DNA from: Aurelia coerulea | Lineage: Eukaryota; Cnidaria; Scyphozoa; Semaeostomeae; Ulmaridae | Direction: 5' to 3' | DNA length: 64,000 nucleotides | Assembly (NCBI GenBank): GCA_039566865.1 | Contig: CM076958.1 | Coordinates: 3,038,001 to 3,102,000, forward strand | In this document: piece after piece, positions 36,701 to 48,700 of the stretch | Layout of the letters: each line of letters starts with the position of its first letter | Numbering within the stretch: position 1 is the stretch's first letter | Notes under the pieces: model-generated | The model's input: only the letters and a program-made list of their open reading frames with translations | Told to the model about the DNA's origin: nothing | Database searches by the model: none | Position numbers and translations under genes: made by a program

Positions 36701-39307
36701 TTAAACTGTTTCTCGTAAGTCCTTTGAATTTTTTGACATCACAACTTATTTCATAAAATAGCAGTGTTTTCGTCGCCTTTTAGACAAAATAGTAATAAGA
36801 AATAAGCAAAGGCACACAAAAGCCCAACCGATCCTGATGAAAGACTCTGCAAATTCTGTCAGGATGAGATTGATTATAAAATAGGCAACAAACTATAGGC
36901 TTGGAAGCGTTTTAACTCTTTCTATATTCACCTAATAGACCATGCCATTTAGCTCAGGTCATGTATTTCAATGTATTGTAAAACTGTAGGCCATAAATCC
37001 GCAGCTTTCATATGCATCATGAAAGTGTAAAGGTTCCTTTGAAGATAAACATTGATCTGACTTGTTTACTCAATAGGTTACGGCTGCCTTGGCGCACATT
37101 CTATTTTTACGCAGCAAGTCCACGAGAGGCTGGTGACTGGATACAAATGTTGCGATGGAAACTGGTAAGGCCCTTTATTCTTGTTCTGTTCATCACTCTT
37201 CTAAGAGCGACGACACTGAGGTCAGTATTGTAAACCTCTGGTGATTGATCCAAGCTACAATCTCTGCCAAAACTCTGGAAAAAGTCACACATTTTTGCTC
37301 TGCCCCCCCTTCTTCCTTACAATGTTGGTTCCTCGTGCGAATACGCAGTGCTTTCAAGCTCGACAATGCAGCCGAATTGCTTTTCTTTATGTCCGGTGAT
37401 CAGATTCAGGAAGGTGGAGGGCAGAAAAGAAAGTAAAGTGTAAGGTTCCTGCTGTGTATTTTGGATGGTTAATCAGACGAAAATGCTGCCAAACGAAATT
37501 TTTTCAAGTTGTTTTGGCAAGGATTGTAGGTAGTTTTAGCAGGTGTATAGGTAGAATTACAACCAAAATTTAGAGGGATAACTTTTATCTAACTGAGGAC
37601 ATGAAATTTAGAACAAGAATGTTTTCTGTTATATCGGGTGAGCCAGTCTGAAAATCGCTATCTGAAAATCCAATTTTGCTTGAGAGAAAACCATGGATTT
37701 ACACTGCAGTTGTTCAACTGATGGAAAAGTTTTGCTTTTTTTGCACTGTTTTATCAGTTCAACTACCACACTCTGGACCTATAGTTTAAATTTAGGCCAG
37801 ATTTGATTTTATACAATAAAAACCCGCATATAAGAATCTTACATTTTGAAACCACCCTGTTGAGGTTCTTATGCATATGATACTATTCTTGAAAACAGGA
37901 TGCAAGGTTCTCAAATACGTTCTTATCAAAGATTTAATTATAGATCTTCGGAAATTTAGGCCAAATATAAGAAAACAAGGTTTTCACGTAGTCACTATCA
38001 TGACACAATTTTATAAAGAACAACCTTATCTACCTAGCCTAATCTGTATCAAATCCATTTATAGAAGGAATTTTTTAAATATGCTTTGCATCTACTTCAG
38101 TATTTGGCTAAATTTCTTAAAACATTTTATCACATATTTATTACCAACCAATGGTTTACATTTGATTTTCTTAAAGATAAGAACCTTCTTTGAATTTCAG
38201 GATGATTAGGTTCTTCTGTAATGGGGTGAAATAGGAACATTTTAGGCCTTAGGTTCTTATAAGTGGGTGGTTCTTGTATGCGGGATTTTACTGTATGGTC
38301 TGAATTTGTAGCATGCCCGCAAAGGAGGCTGGGTGACAATGGCTCTTTAATAGAACAAATTTTTAGATATTTTTTAAGTTTCGTTGCACCTTTTTCCTTG
38401 AATTGGTCTTGACAGAAATTCTCTCAATTTTCTTTCCATATAGGAATATTACACAAAGAGGAACAACCCCAAAGTGTCGGAAGACCCTTTAGGTATGAAA
38501 TTTTGATCGAAGAAATTTGTGTATGAGCCCTTGAATTCCCCAGAATTTTTGTGAAATTTGATGGTTATGCTCAACTGAGTGGTTGATTAATTCATTAGTC
38601 GAATGGCTGCCCGATTCAGTACTGGATTTGTTATCGAATGGCGTGTATTGTTATACAGATTAACTGACTGACTGTTTTATTGTTGGCTTTAACTAGTAAA
38701 ATGACCAATGTATCGATTGATCGATCTCGATCGATCGATTGGTTGATTGACTCACTCACTCACTCACTCACTCACTCACTCACTCACTCACTCACTCACT
38801 CACTCACTCACTCACTCACACACTCACTCACTCACCGACTTACCGACTCACTCACTCACCAACTCACTCACTGATAAACATATCGATTGATCGTGGCAGC
38901 ACTTTTTATGTGCTTCCAATTTGCTGAATTAAAATAAACCCACGATCTGTGTCATAAGCTTTCATTGTTAGGCCCGGTGACTTCTTTTTACTGGTTTGAA
39001 ACAAAAATATTATTGAAAACAAGTTAGTATCATGTAAACAAGTAATTCTTTAAAAATATGATAATATACTAGAAAAACTGATTATACACAAAAACTTTAA
39101 CATCATTGCAAGCTCTGAGTTTGTTCATTCTTTGCTCTTCAGCTTCCATTGCAAGATGACAGAAAGTCTCACTACTACGTAGATGATTCAACGATGGCAT
39201 CGCGATGGGACTTTGTTCTGGACATCAAAGCTGACAGTGCACGTGCACACGCATTATGCACAGATCAAACAAGTCGAGCAGCCACGAACCTGACAATATT
39301 TCAGTAG
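27787..39307 (+). CDS. DAPP1: DAPP1/Bam32-like SH2-PH adaptor, complete, ten exons
   Basis: Exons 27787-27992, 29696-29818, 30788-30921, 33908-34050, 34585-34632, 35270-35332, 36629-36714, 37077-37164, 38444-38492 and 39156-39307 splice in frame to 363 residues. The SH2 domain (about 70-155) starts WFHKGMTRNTAEAILL, has GTYLLRDS with phosphotyrosine-binding Arg96, and ends LPVLGTET. A linker holds EPHMYDRIERH; Tyr174 lies where DAPP1 has its Src-family site. The PH domain (about 204-297) has EGYLVKLG..KSWRKRWFVL, the Lys..Arg-X-Arg arrangement that binds PI(3,4,5)P3/PI(3,4)P2, and ends AGDWIQMLRWKL. The known role of the family is linking PI3K and tyrosine-kinase signals at the plasma membrane. 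It is longer than vertebrate DAPP1 (about 280 residues), with a 69-residue Ser-rich N-terminus and a 66-residue C-terminal tail. The start ATG has a good context (ACAATGG). The last acceptor is uncertain, see findings. Confidence 0.9.
28843..28962 (+). repeat. tRNA-derived SINE, body only
   Basis: TAGAGCCCCACCATTTGAGT through TTGGTGCTAAAAACCACAAC matches the part of the 61284-61471 SINE downstream of its tRNA-like head, in + orientation. The promoter boxes are missing. It lies in intron 1 of the DAPP1-like gene. Confidence 0.6.
29458..29613. repeat. Short palindromic repeat, copy 1
   Basis: ACCCATTTCAGATCAGGTGG at the left and GGTCACTTGACCTGAAGTGG at the right are inverted. The whole block is also found, inverted, at 31180-31335 (shared ATGATTTTC.AAGTGTATGG). 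It sits just upstream of the first SH2 exon. Confidence 0.55.
30342..30367 (+). repeat. (TACA)n microsatellite
   Basis: Six units of TACA. The LINE at 53565-55092 ends in the same motif, so this may mark a decayed LINE 3' end, but no LINE sequence was recognised beside it. Confidence 0.8.
31180..31335. repeat. Short palindromic repeat, copy 2 (inverted relative to copy 1)
   Basis: ACTCACTTGAGGTCAAATGA at the left is the inverse of CACGTGAGCTGAAGTGGGTG at the right, and the block is the reverse complement of 29458-29613 with many differences. The two copies flank the SH2 exons. Confidence 0.55.
31442..31640 (+). mobile_element. CCGGGTGAGTC-type MITE, left part only
   Basis: After TA at 31440-31441, CCGGGTGAGTCAAAAAAAGC begins a stretch alignable with the left half of 35943-36570 (GAAAGGCTACTGCTTCC, GATATT, CTGGCTGAAATCGGTCA). 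No matching right end. Confidence 0.6.
31855..32482. mobile_element. CCGGGTGAGCC-type palindromic MITE, complete
   Basis: CCGGGTGAGCCAGAAAAAAC and the right end TTTTTTCTGGCTCACCCGG are inverted repeats flanked by TA (31853-31854 and 32483-32484). The arms extend far inward (ACTGGAAAAAATTG.., CAAAATGACTGAAAAAGGCC with its inverse GGCCTTTTTCAGTCATTTTG). 628 bp, no transposase. It lies in the intron between SH2 exon 30788 and exon 33908. Confidence 0.8.
32748..33633. mobile_element. CCGGTTGCGCC-type palindromic MITE, complete (family C)
   Basis: CCGGTTGCGCCAAAATGAAC at the left and TTATTTTGGCTCTCCCGG at the right are inverted ends with TA on both sides. The arms pair over more than 150 bp, for example GATTTATGACTTAATCTTTA with TAAAGATTGAGTCGTAAATC. 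886 bp, non-coding. Copies are at 49241-49841 and, interrupted, around 62085-62640. Confidence 0.8.
33717..33740 (-). ncRNA. Hammerhead-ribozyme-like core motif
   Basis: On the - strand the sequence reads CTGAAGA, then TGCCC, loop TTAT, GGGC, then GAAA. CUGANGA, a closed stem II and GAAA are the conserved catalytic core of hammerhead ribozymes. Penelope-like retroelements carry such motifs in their terminal repeats, and the following AACTGAATAAATG is AT-rich like an element tail. Stems I and III and the cleavage triplet were not convincingly found, so activity is doubtful. Confidence 0.35.
35943..36570. mobile_element. CCGGGTGAGTC-type palindromic MITE, complete
   Basis: CCGGGTGAGTCAGAAAAAGA and TTCTTTTTTCTGACTCACCC are inverted ends; TA precedes the left end and follows the right. 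Arms pair at TTTAATCGGCCATT.. / AATGGCCGATTTCAG. 628 bp, the same length as 31855-32482. It lies in a PH-domain intron. Confidence 0.8.
37812..38295. mobile_element. TACAGTAAAA-type MITE in DAPP1-like intron
   Basis: TACAATAAAAACCCGCATAT at the left pairs with TGCGGGATTTTACTGTA at the right, and internal GTTCTTAT.. stretches are also mirrored. 484 bp. A fragment with the same terminus is at 8378. The + strand ORF inside (37871-38209) has no transposase motif. Confidence 0.7.
38750..38872 (+). repeat. (CTCA)n microsatellite
   Basis: About 30 units of CTCA, nearly perfect to 38818 and then interrupted, preceded by GATCGATCTCGATCGATCGA. It lies in the last intron of the DAPP1-like gene. Confidence 0.95.
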
Positions 39308-39346
39308 ACTACCGGGTGAGTCGAAAAGACGTTTGGCGGGCTGTAG

Positions 39347-39352
39347 AATAAA
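39347..39352 (+). terminator. AATAAA polyadenylation signal inside a MITE
   Basis: AATAAA lies 40 bp after the DAPP1-like stop codon and 35 bp inside the MITE that begins at 39312. It is the first canonical signal after the stop. Use of this site is inferred. Confidence 0.5.
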
Positions 39353-39438
39353 GAATACGTGATCGATATTCAAAACTGACATGTTAATCTATCAGACAAA
39401 AGCTAACTTAGATGTGAACATTTTGTTTGGTAAAATCA

Positions 39439-40251
39439 AGGGCCTTAGGACGACATTAAGGGAGCGGTCATTTTTAAAGTGAATGAACGGAGCTGAGAGG
39501 AGATCATCTATAAATAGGGCATTGAAAACTCCTACGCATGTTATTGTTCCTCTTGCTAAACAATATCCATGATCGTCTCGAAATCATCAAATACAATAGG
39601 CTAATAATAGAATACCCAGACTCCTTCCGCGCGGGGCTTTTATCTCCGTTGATTCTCTTTAATTCTGGGTACCAGGGCGGAGGATAATTTCACACAACTA
39701 GACAACATTTCATGTCCCATCTTGAATATAGAAAAAAGTTTGATACCCCATCACCTTTCAGTGAAATGGTTTGGTACTCCATCCAGAACTCTTTGAGGAC
39801 GTATAAATATATATGCACACATGCCAGTTTGTTCCAGGCGATTTTCATACAGGTCCAGTGATTCATCATTTCCAGTTGTCTGTCAATTTTACTTTCAGAT
39901 GTTAACTGATGGCTTCATTAAACTATTTTTCAAGCAATATAATTTTGCACCTCATAAAAATTTCCCTTGATATTTTCATACCCCCACAAAGTAATGGGAA
40001 ACATTTTCACACCCCTGTCAAAAATCCTCCGCCCTGGTACCAAGGATAAAAAATGACTGCTCCCTAAAGTCGTCCCATTACATTGATTAAAATGTCGTAT
40101 TTAAATGCTCTTGCCTATCAACGCTGTCCTTGTTTATTTCTTTTTTATTTGCTGTCTTTGTTTTGCTTTTTAAACGGATGCATCCATCTTTTCTCAGTTG
40201 AAATAAACCTGAAGCTTGCTCTGCAGGATTGCCATTCTTTTTCTCGAGAAC
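39439..40251. mobile_element. Insert nested in family A element
   Basis: TAAAATCA occurs at 39431-39438 and again at 40252-40259, and the host element reads through this point in its other copies, so 39439-40251 is an insertion with an 8-bp target duplication. Inside lies an inverted pair, GGGAGCGGTCATTTTT at 39470 and AAAAATGACTGCTCCC at 40052, which does not reach the insert ends. Origin unclear. Confidence 0.55.
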
Positions 40252-40643
40252 TAAAATCACTCATCTTATAGCCCAGAAATTGGAAAAATGCTGGTAAAGG
40301 GTTTGTATGGGAAAGAAAATTCCACATTCCATTCTGATCCATGATTTACGTATCATTGAGCGTTAAATTCAATTTCTGAACCTGATAATTGTATTGAATT
40401 TCAATTTCAATGGTGGGTAAATCATGGAGCAAAATGGAACGTGGAATTCTCGTTCTCATACAAACTCCTTACCAGCATTTTCCTAATTTCTGGGTCTATA
40501 AGATCAGTGATTTCACCAAACGAAATTTTCACATCTAAGTTAGCCTTTGACTGATATATTAACATGTCAGTTTTGAATATCGGCGACGTGCTCTTTATTC
40601 CACAGGCCGCCGAACGGCTAAACTTTTTGGGACTCATGCCGTA

Positions 40644-42725
40644 TGTATGTCAGGTAAGAAAAGATGTTTAAATGACTAGATATTTGATAAGTGCTAATTA
40701 GATAAACTCTTTTCGATATTATATGACACACGTTGAGTGAAAGTTATTTGAAAAGATATGTAAAATTTGAAATAGCCTCTTGTAGCAAAGGCGTCCCAAA
40801 TCGTAGGCCCCAGTTACACGATACCGGGTTCATCACACACCGGGTTACTTTTCGCATCGGAAAGGGGGGTGCAGTTACACGACACCGAGACAATCTGGTG
40901 TCATTCCACTCCGTTTTTGCGAAATGAAAGCACGCCACTCTGGAGGTGAAGTGAAAATCAATCCGATTCCATTTGGGCTTCGCAGTTGTCAAAGGCAATA
41001 GATTGAGACTTCGCAGTGGGGTGTGAGTCAGTCTCGTGTAACTGCAATCCAAAATGGGTTCATGGCAATCCGGTGTCGTCGTGTAACTGCATGCGATTTT
41101 GACCAAAATGGGCTGAAACCAATCCGATGCGAAAAGCTCGGAGCAGTTATTCAGTCCCCCTTTTTGAGCAGTCATGCGATGTGTATTACCAGGCATAACA
41201 GTCAGTCATAATTAGTCAGTCATAACAAAAATGCGATGTGTATTACCGCACTTTCGGAAAGTTTCTCTATCTAAGTTCGAGCGAAAGAAGAGGGCATAAA
41301 GTAGCACCTTTTTCGCACTCTAAATTATGGTTATTCTGACTATGAGCTCAGAATTCTTCTTAAGTGTATTTAACAGACTGTATAATCCTTTGAACGAAAC
41401 TTCAAGGCTGAGGAGGGGGGGGGGGGGCATTTGACCAGATTTTGGTCGGTCGTGCCATCAAAACTTGCAAAAGGTACCCGTTCCTTTTACCATTTTTTCG
41501 AAAGTGCCGCCCGAACTTCAAGGACAGTTGAGTTATGCTGCTATAAGTTACAATTATTTTGATTTTTTTTCGTTGAAAGAAGGACCACTGTAGTATTGAA
41601 AATGATTGAGAAGTCAAAAATCTCCAACGTAGAATGACAATAAAATACTTCAAGGTTTATTAGCAAAGGCACAATCTTGACATCTTGAACAAAAGAAATT
41701 TTGGAGAGAGGAATAGCAAGAACAAAGGGAAACGCAAATTGCAGTCGCTTTTCGGTCGTTTACAAAAATACAAACTTCACAAAAAAATATGAATGTACGG
41801 AAAATAGCTTTGCTTTTACTAGAATATTATTTGTTCACGTGAATTTTAGAAGATTAATGGGGCATTCCTAGCACGTATGCAGGCTTTAAATTATGCCGAA
41901 TTTAGTGGATATTCCAAAACTTTCTTTCGATGTGGAGCTAACGTAGTAAGATTTTAAGACTGATTGTAAATATTAGTGTTTGATAGATAGTTCTCAATTG
42001 TACATCGTTGAAATTCTCGACGCCTGAGATTTTTAGAATTTTATGAGTAATTCTTAATGACTGTGTTCGCAAGTAGTGATGTGTGATGTTGTGTATTCGA
42101 CGTAATTTTGTTTGTGTTTTTGACTGCAATGTGATGCATATTTATCAGAAAATATGAGAAAAGTAGCCTTGCTAGTCAACAGTTGTGTCGTTTATTCTCG
42201 AGCAATTTGCTTGTATGGTGTTCTTCATTTTTGAAATTTCGCGTACTCTGTCTGTAGCTTGGTTGTGCCAAATCTGAGCAAGGAATGAAATGTCAAATGT
42301 TTTCGACAAACGAGATTGTTTATAATTTTTATCGAGAGTTTTTAGGCCACTTCATGCTCATCTCGAAGCAACGGCTTTTTGTGAATTTTGTTTTAGCAAT
42401 AATAATGTATATCCAATGCTCCGGAACATAGAACGAAAGTTAAAAAAAGTATTTCAGCCTTTCGGGTATCAACCAAACTTTGATGGAATTTTTAACGGTA
42501 CACAAAGGGAAGAGCATCCGCTTTTGTGGAAATGTTCACACACCGATTCTCACGAAAACAGCACAAACATGGTCCATGGAGATGTTTTTTACAATTATGT
42601 GAACGGGCGGGGCCTGATCCCAAGTCTCAAGGCGGGGTAATGTTTTCGCGCCAAATTGCCTCGACCCAGGCTCCTAGAGCAAATCTCGTTTCATTGTTCG
42701 TGAGAACAAATTCACACGGTGCAAA
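40644..42725. other. Intergenic stretch between the DAPP1-like and protease-Death genes
   Basis: 40780-41180 repeats the phrases AGTTACACGA and GTGTAACTGCA in both orientations, a decayed inverted repeat. 41414-41428 is a poly-G tract of the dispersed G-rich repeat. The promoter of the gene at 42726 must lie toward the right end; no core element was recognised. Confidence 0.4.
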
Positions 42726-45700
42726 ATGGAGAAGGAAAACATGGAGAGACCCGAAGTATTATTGAAAGAAAACAGCGATGGATTGCAATGTACCGAACGC
42801 ATGACGAGATGTAAAGATGCTGTGTGCTATGTTTATGCGTATGAGGGTGAAAATATCAGGTAAATATGGGTCAAAGAAGGGCTTTCCGTTTAAATTACGT
42901 TCTCCTAGGTCGGAGAGATCCTTAGATTAGGCCATCATCATCATATCTATCAGATCTTGGTGTGCTTGAAATCATTTGATTGAATAACCACAATAAGCAG
43001 GCCTACAACAATAAGTCTTAAGTAGACAGAACGTATGAAAAGATATAAAAAGATTTTGTTGATTATATTAAGGCAAATGAGGCAGATAAGTTTGCTGATG
43101 AAGAGTGAAGAAGGACTTTCTGTTTGACATGAGATCAAGAGGTCCTCAGTGTGCTCGTGTTTTATAAATAGGCCCTGCATCTGTGGTGTGCTATGAAGTC
43201 ATAAAAGACATATGACATACGACATCGAGATAAGTTCTAACTTATACAATAACTATAGATAAGACATACGTAGATCAGTTTTAACTATGTACAATAAATA
43301 ACCAAATGTTTAAGGGACTGCACACAAATTGATTCTTTCACGCAAAACGTCCATTGGATGTTTTCAAAATACCCCCTCCCCCCAGGACGTCCCATTGATA
43401 ATTGATGTAATTTTCCGATCATGAGAATATTTCATACCATTGTTTTGATGCCTCTCAAATGGGCCTGAGCGATTATGAAGTCACTGACGACGATGTTTTC
43501 CATGACCAGACACAACAAAAACGGACAATTTTCTTTCGTTGTAGTCAAAATTCATTCACACTAAAATAATATGGAGCAAGCGAAAGCTGTAGAATGCAGT
43601 TTCTTACAAAAACTTCTCGGAAGAAATTTCGATAAAACAAAAATATTGAAAACATCCAGTCCCTTTACCCCCTCCCCCCAAACATCCATTGGACCTTTTG
43701 CGTGAAAGAATTGAATTGTGTGCAGCCCCTAAAGGAGTTTTTTGCCATATTTATATTTAGAAAAGTAAAAATATAATTTATAAATTGGTCTACGTCTAAG
43801 CTAAGCAAGAGCTTATTGGTCTTGAAAGGCCAACAATTTTTGTCCTTTGGCCAATAATACTGCAACAGCTGTATTTGATGTCATCCATTCTAATAAGGGA
43901 ATGTAAGGCTGAGTTCCACAAGTATTATGGGGCATGATATCATACACACTACATTCCTATTTCCTGCAACAAGGCTTCCACTCATTTTACTGACATTGCC
44001 TCTGCCCTCTGGGCCAGACTGCATTTCATGTTGCGCTTGAGGAAAAAGGAAATAATTGCTGGGATTGCAGCAGTAGAGACAACCTAATCAAGTCCATGAC
44101 CATTTGTCGTGATGCTGAAATGGTTGGGCTCTTCCTTGGATCAAACCCTGTCTGATGAACTGTTCTGGGTCCAATTTCAAAGGATTACTCCACTGCATCA
44201 CACCACCTTCTGTTCAACAAGAGACAAAAATTTTCTGTAATAATGGTTTGGCCCTCACAGCTACCAACCACAACTGTTTTCAACTGAAAATGACATTTCT
44301 TTACAGGCGTGGAACTGGTTTCTTCACGAAGATTACAATCAAAGGAATTGACATCAAATGTATTGCAACAAACAACCATGTTATTCCGTCAGAAGAAATT
44401 GCTGCAACTGGATCAGCCAGATTTTATTATGAAGGGCACCAACAGGGAGTTGATGTCAGACTTGAGCCTGAGGTTCTCTTCTACACACATCAGGTAACTA
44501 AAGTCTGTTTCAAAAGTCCTGCCATTTGGGCTATTTTTTGTCCTTCATCACTGGATCACTGTTCTGAGACAAACCCCTAAAAATTTGGCTTCAATCAAAT
44601 GCTCTTGAAGTGCAGAACTTGACTTTCAAGAGGCAGTTGAGTTTTGAGCTCAGTAAAGGGAGGTTTATCAATTAGGAGTTCTGCAATCCTTGCCAAAACT
44701 CTTTTAAAATATTACATATTTTTGCTCAGCTCTCTCCTAGCCTGTGTGCAGACTCTACGGATTTCTTTTTGGAGAGGTTTCCCCAGAGGTTTCAGCGACC
44801 AAATCCTTGTTCTCAGTTTATGAGAAATGCTAAACCTTTCCTCATTGGTGGAAGCCTTCGCCTTTGTCTGAGTAGTGTCTGCGTCTTTGTGAAGTCTTCT
44901 GATATTGGATTGGTGTATGCATGAACAATGCTACCCAAAGAAAACCCTTTTGTGTATGGGTGCTTTGTCTATCCTATTTATAGGCAGCTCTATTGAATCT
45001 AATTCAGTGAGGTGGTTCCTCAATCCTGGGAACCGCACGTGACCTAGAACAAGGATGGGATCGCTGATGCGCAGACTCTACCAGAGGAGAAACCACTTTG
45101 AAAATAAATCAGTAGAGTCTGCACGCAGGCTACTCCCCCCCCCCCCCTCCCTTACAATCAGGGGTGGCACCAGCCGTAAAAGAAGTGGGGTTGACAAGGG
45201 ATAGAATTGATTGCCAGAAGGTATACTTAGCATTTTTTTTACATCATTTCTGCTAAAGAATAAATACGACCAGAGAAAAGTGGGATGGTCCACCCCCTGG
45301 TGCCACCCTTGCTTAAAATGTTGCTTCCTTGTGTGATTACGCATTTTTCACATGCACAACAACGCAGCCAAATCAATTTTCTTCATATCTGGTGATCAGT
45401 GCTAAGGACCAACATTGTTCAGGGGGGTGGGGGAAAAGTAACAAGAAGTTTCCTGCAATGTATTTTGGATGCTTGGTCAGACGAGAAAGCAGCAAAATGA
45501 AATTTAGTAAAAATATTTTGCAGTTAGATTGTTTGTTCACAATTAGAGTAAAATGCACGCAAAATATGACAGATAAAAGCATTTATGTTTATTTTGCATC
45601 AGTTTTATATTTTGTTACCACTTTTCAAGATGCCCTAGCAAATTTGGATGAAATCAAATGATTTGGAAGTGATGTATAATATACCTCATTAAAAATGTGT

Positions 45701-48700
45701 GTAAAAAGAGTTCAGAACATGTGTTATCTCAAATCTAGTGGGTTTTCACTCATTTTCTTACGTTTCTTGAAAATGCCTTTTTTGCAGGAACTTGATTACA
45801 CTCTCATTGGCTGCAGATCTGAAAGAATAGAAAATGAACTTTGCATAACCCCATTAAAGTTTGGAAACAGCACTGGAATTGTTGGTGATGACATCTTTAT
45901 CTTTCAACATCCAAAGGGGGAATCCAAAAAAGTTTCTTATCAGAAAATATCAAATATAATCCCACCATATTTATTCTACAAAGCTGATACAGACATTGGT
46001 TCATCTGGTTCTCCTGTGCTTAGGCAATTCCAGTTACTAGCAATCCACTCAAAGGGAAGTGACGAGCTGAAATACAACAAAGGGACACTTTGCTCAGAAA
46101 TCATTCAACATCTCACTTATGGCACATGTGAGTAAAGATTTACTTGAAAATAGCATTTCCATTTTTATGCGTGATTATCGTGCGTCTTCAATGCTAATAT
46201 CAACCATTTAAGACAGCATAGGAATGAACAACATTGCATGATTGGTTGATGTATCTTTCATTTGATTTTAATGGCTTGAAAGAAACTTCAGGTATATGGT
46301 TATAAATGGTCATTGGCAATCTTTAATATCTTGATCCTTTTTAGAATTATTGCTTTTTTTTCTATTAAAAAAATTCATGAAAATTTTTGCAAAATTTGAT
46401 TGATGTTTTTCAATTTATATATCTTGTTGTCCTGACTAAGATTTTTTAAGAAATCTTTTATAGAGCGAGAAGTAGGTAGCAGAAAAATCGACTGCTCATT
46501 ACTGTTTGGGATTTTCTTTCAAAATCAAATTATTTGTTGACAAAAAATGGGCCGCCTAATGCATGATTTATCGTGGCCCATCACTTGTGGGTACTTTTTT
46601 GATGCACGTGTTATTTACACAAATTACCTTTGATTCCTTCATTGTAGACACCAAGCCAACACCTGTCATGGAATCAGCAATTACAGGCAGGAAAAGAGAG
46701 AGTTCACAGCTTAGTAAGTGATTCCTAGGAATATTTTTCTTATACCGGGTGATTAGAAAAAATGCATGGCGTTAAAAAAAATTGCTCCTTGAATATCAGA
46801 GCACTGATATTGAGAATTGTCTTGCTTTATTGTCAATAGATTTCAATTAGATTCATTAATTTTCCCAGCTTTCATCGGTCATTCATTCCCATGGATATTG
46901 GGGATTTTCTGCAAAAGGTCCTTTTAAAACCTAGAAAACGAGTCAAGACGACGATCAAAAATTCATCAGTTTTCCTTCCTGGCAATAATGACACTTACAT
47001 GTCCTCGTGGGAGAATGGAATCCCCCTGAACGAGTTTCTCATTTTTAGGGGGAACGACTTTTGTCTTCATAAGGAGATAGGACGTTCTAAAGTGTGTTCA
47101 ATTGGGGTTCAAATCGTTGCTGTAAGGAAGAAATGTTAGCGCGAAATTAGCTCGTGATTTTAGGACGTTTTTGAAGGTTCTCGAAGGGATTTTTCCAAGA
47201 AAATCCCTAATAACATCTAAACAGAATCACCAATTTCAGCCATGAAAACTGCTAAAAGTATTCGAACATGTTGGCTATTCAATCAGATATGGCAAAATAT
47301 TATTGCTTTTATATTTAGGGAGCAGTAACCTTTAAAATGCCGTACATTTTTTCTAACTCGCCCGCTCCTGGTCCCCTATAAGTCCAAATAAAGCACTAAA
47401 ATAAATACCGGTGAATCAAAGAAGATTCTAAAAAATTATGTCTGCAAAGCATTTTTGCCCCAATCCTTCTTAACTTACAACGTTTATTAAAGGTGTCAAT
47501 TTTATCACATGTTTAATTTTTACCATTCTGAAAGGCAATTGGCGAACAAAAGTGGAGTAGACTTTCAGTGGAAACACCCTGGTGTAAGTGCCCCGATGAG
47601 AGCTCAGATGTTTGCCGGGGTCCTAATGGTCGAAAAATATGGTCAAATTTTGACCGCGCGGCCCAATTTTGTACCGAGGACAGCCAACTGTTTCTGCGTG
47701 GAATGAGTTCTCAAATTCCTCCCGGGGTTTGTGAATTTGCAGCTGAGGTTTCACTTGCGAGGCTTTTGTAGCAGAGAGATTCACATCTGGGCCGGGGACC
47801 GATTTTGTTTGATTTCTATCACTGGGGGAAATCACAGGGGTAGAATGTGCTAAGGCACTTAGACGGGGATGTGTAGATTAGAGGAAGATACAAACTGTCT
47901 GTTTTCTCGTTGTTTGGATGTAGGCAAGCATCTTCCATTGCAATAACTCAAAAATAGGAATGTCTGGAAACAGGGACAGATTTGGTAAGACAATAGCGCA
48001 ATTCAAAACGATTAGCGATCGCAGACAAAGGAAAAATTCTCTCAACCAGTAATTCAAAACAAACAAAGCCGCAAAAGTTTCTCTGAAACCCAGGTAGCTA
48101 GCTTGCTCGTTGTGCATTCCAGAAATTGTTTTTAAAAGCAAACAGGAGCATATGTCGAGAGAAGAAGGCTATATGCACACATCCACCTCGGGCATTTTAT
48201 TTATTTGGTTCTGAAGCTGAGCAGTAAGTGTTTTAATTACACCCAAAAAAGTAAGAGAATTGGATCGCCTCCCAAGCGGCTTCTGAACCAAAGAAACAAA
48301 ATGCCCAAGGTAGATGTGTAGATATGTCCTTCTTCTTTCGATATGTGCTCATGATTGCTCTTAAAAGCAATTTCTGCAATGCACAACGAGCGCGCTAGCT
48401 ACTTGGGTTTCAGAAAAACTTGTACGGATTTGTTTGTTTTGAATCTATGGTTGAGAGAATTTCCTTTGTCTGCAGTCGCTAATCGCTTTGAATTGAGGTG
48501 TCAATCAAACACAACTGTTGCTATTGTATTACAAAATCTGCCCTTATTATGTCTGGAAAGATTCCAAGTCCCTTGATTTTAACTTTGTTAAGTACCATTA
48601 CCTTGAAATGATGTTATTTTTATTTCATTTGTCATTAATAATTTTTTAGCTACGAACGAGCATTCTCCGGCAAAGAAGCAAAAATCTGATGGAACCAAGT

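Larger units (their letters stand above)
39312..40641. mobile_element. CCGGGTGAGTC-type MITE (family A) abutting the DAPP1-like stop
   Basis: TA (39310-39311) precedes CCGGGTGAGTCGAAAAGACG; the right end reads GGGACTCATGCCG before TA. The arms pair closely (GAACATTTTGTTTGGTAAAATC with GATTTCACCAAACG.., TTCCACATTCCATTCTGATC with its inverse near 40430). Removing the insert at 39439-40251 leaves about 517 bp. The left end is only 4 bp after the TAG stop codon. Confidence 0.8.

Noticed and set aside
37871..38209. 112-codon + strand ORF rich in Ile/Leu/Phe
   Set aside because: It lies wholly within the TACAGTAAAA element and shows no transposase motif; AT-rich reading only.
38680..38874. ORF with repeated SLTH residues
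   Set aside because: It is a translation of the (CTCA)n microsatellite in an intron.
40744..41196. 150-codon - strand ORF
   Set aside because: It covers an imperfect inverted repeat of AGTTACACGA phrases; no recognisable protein feature.
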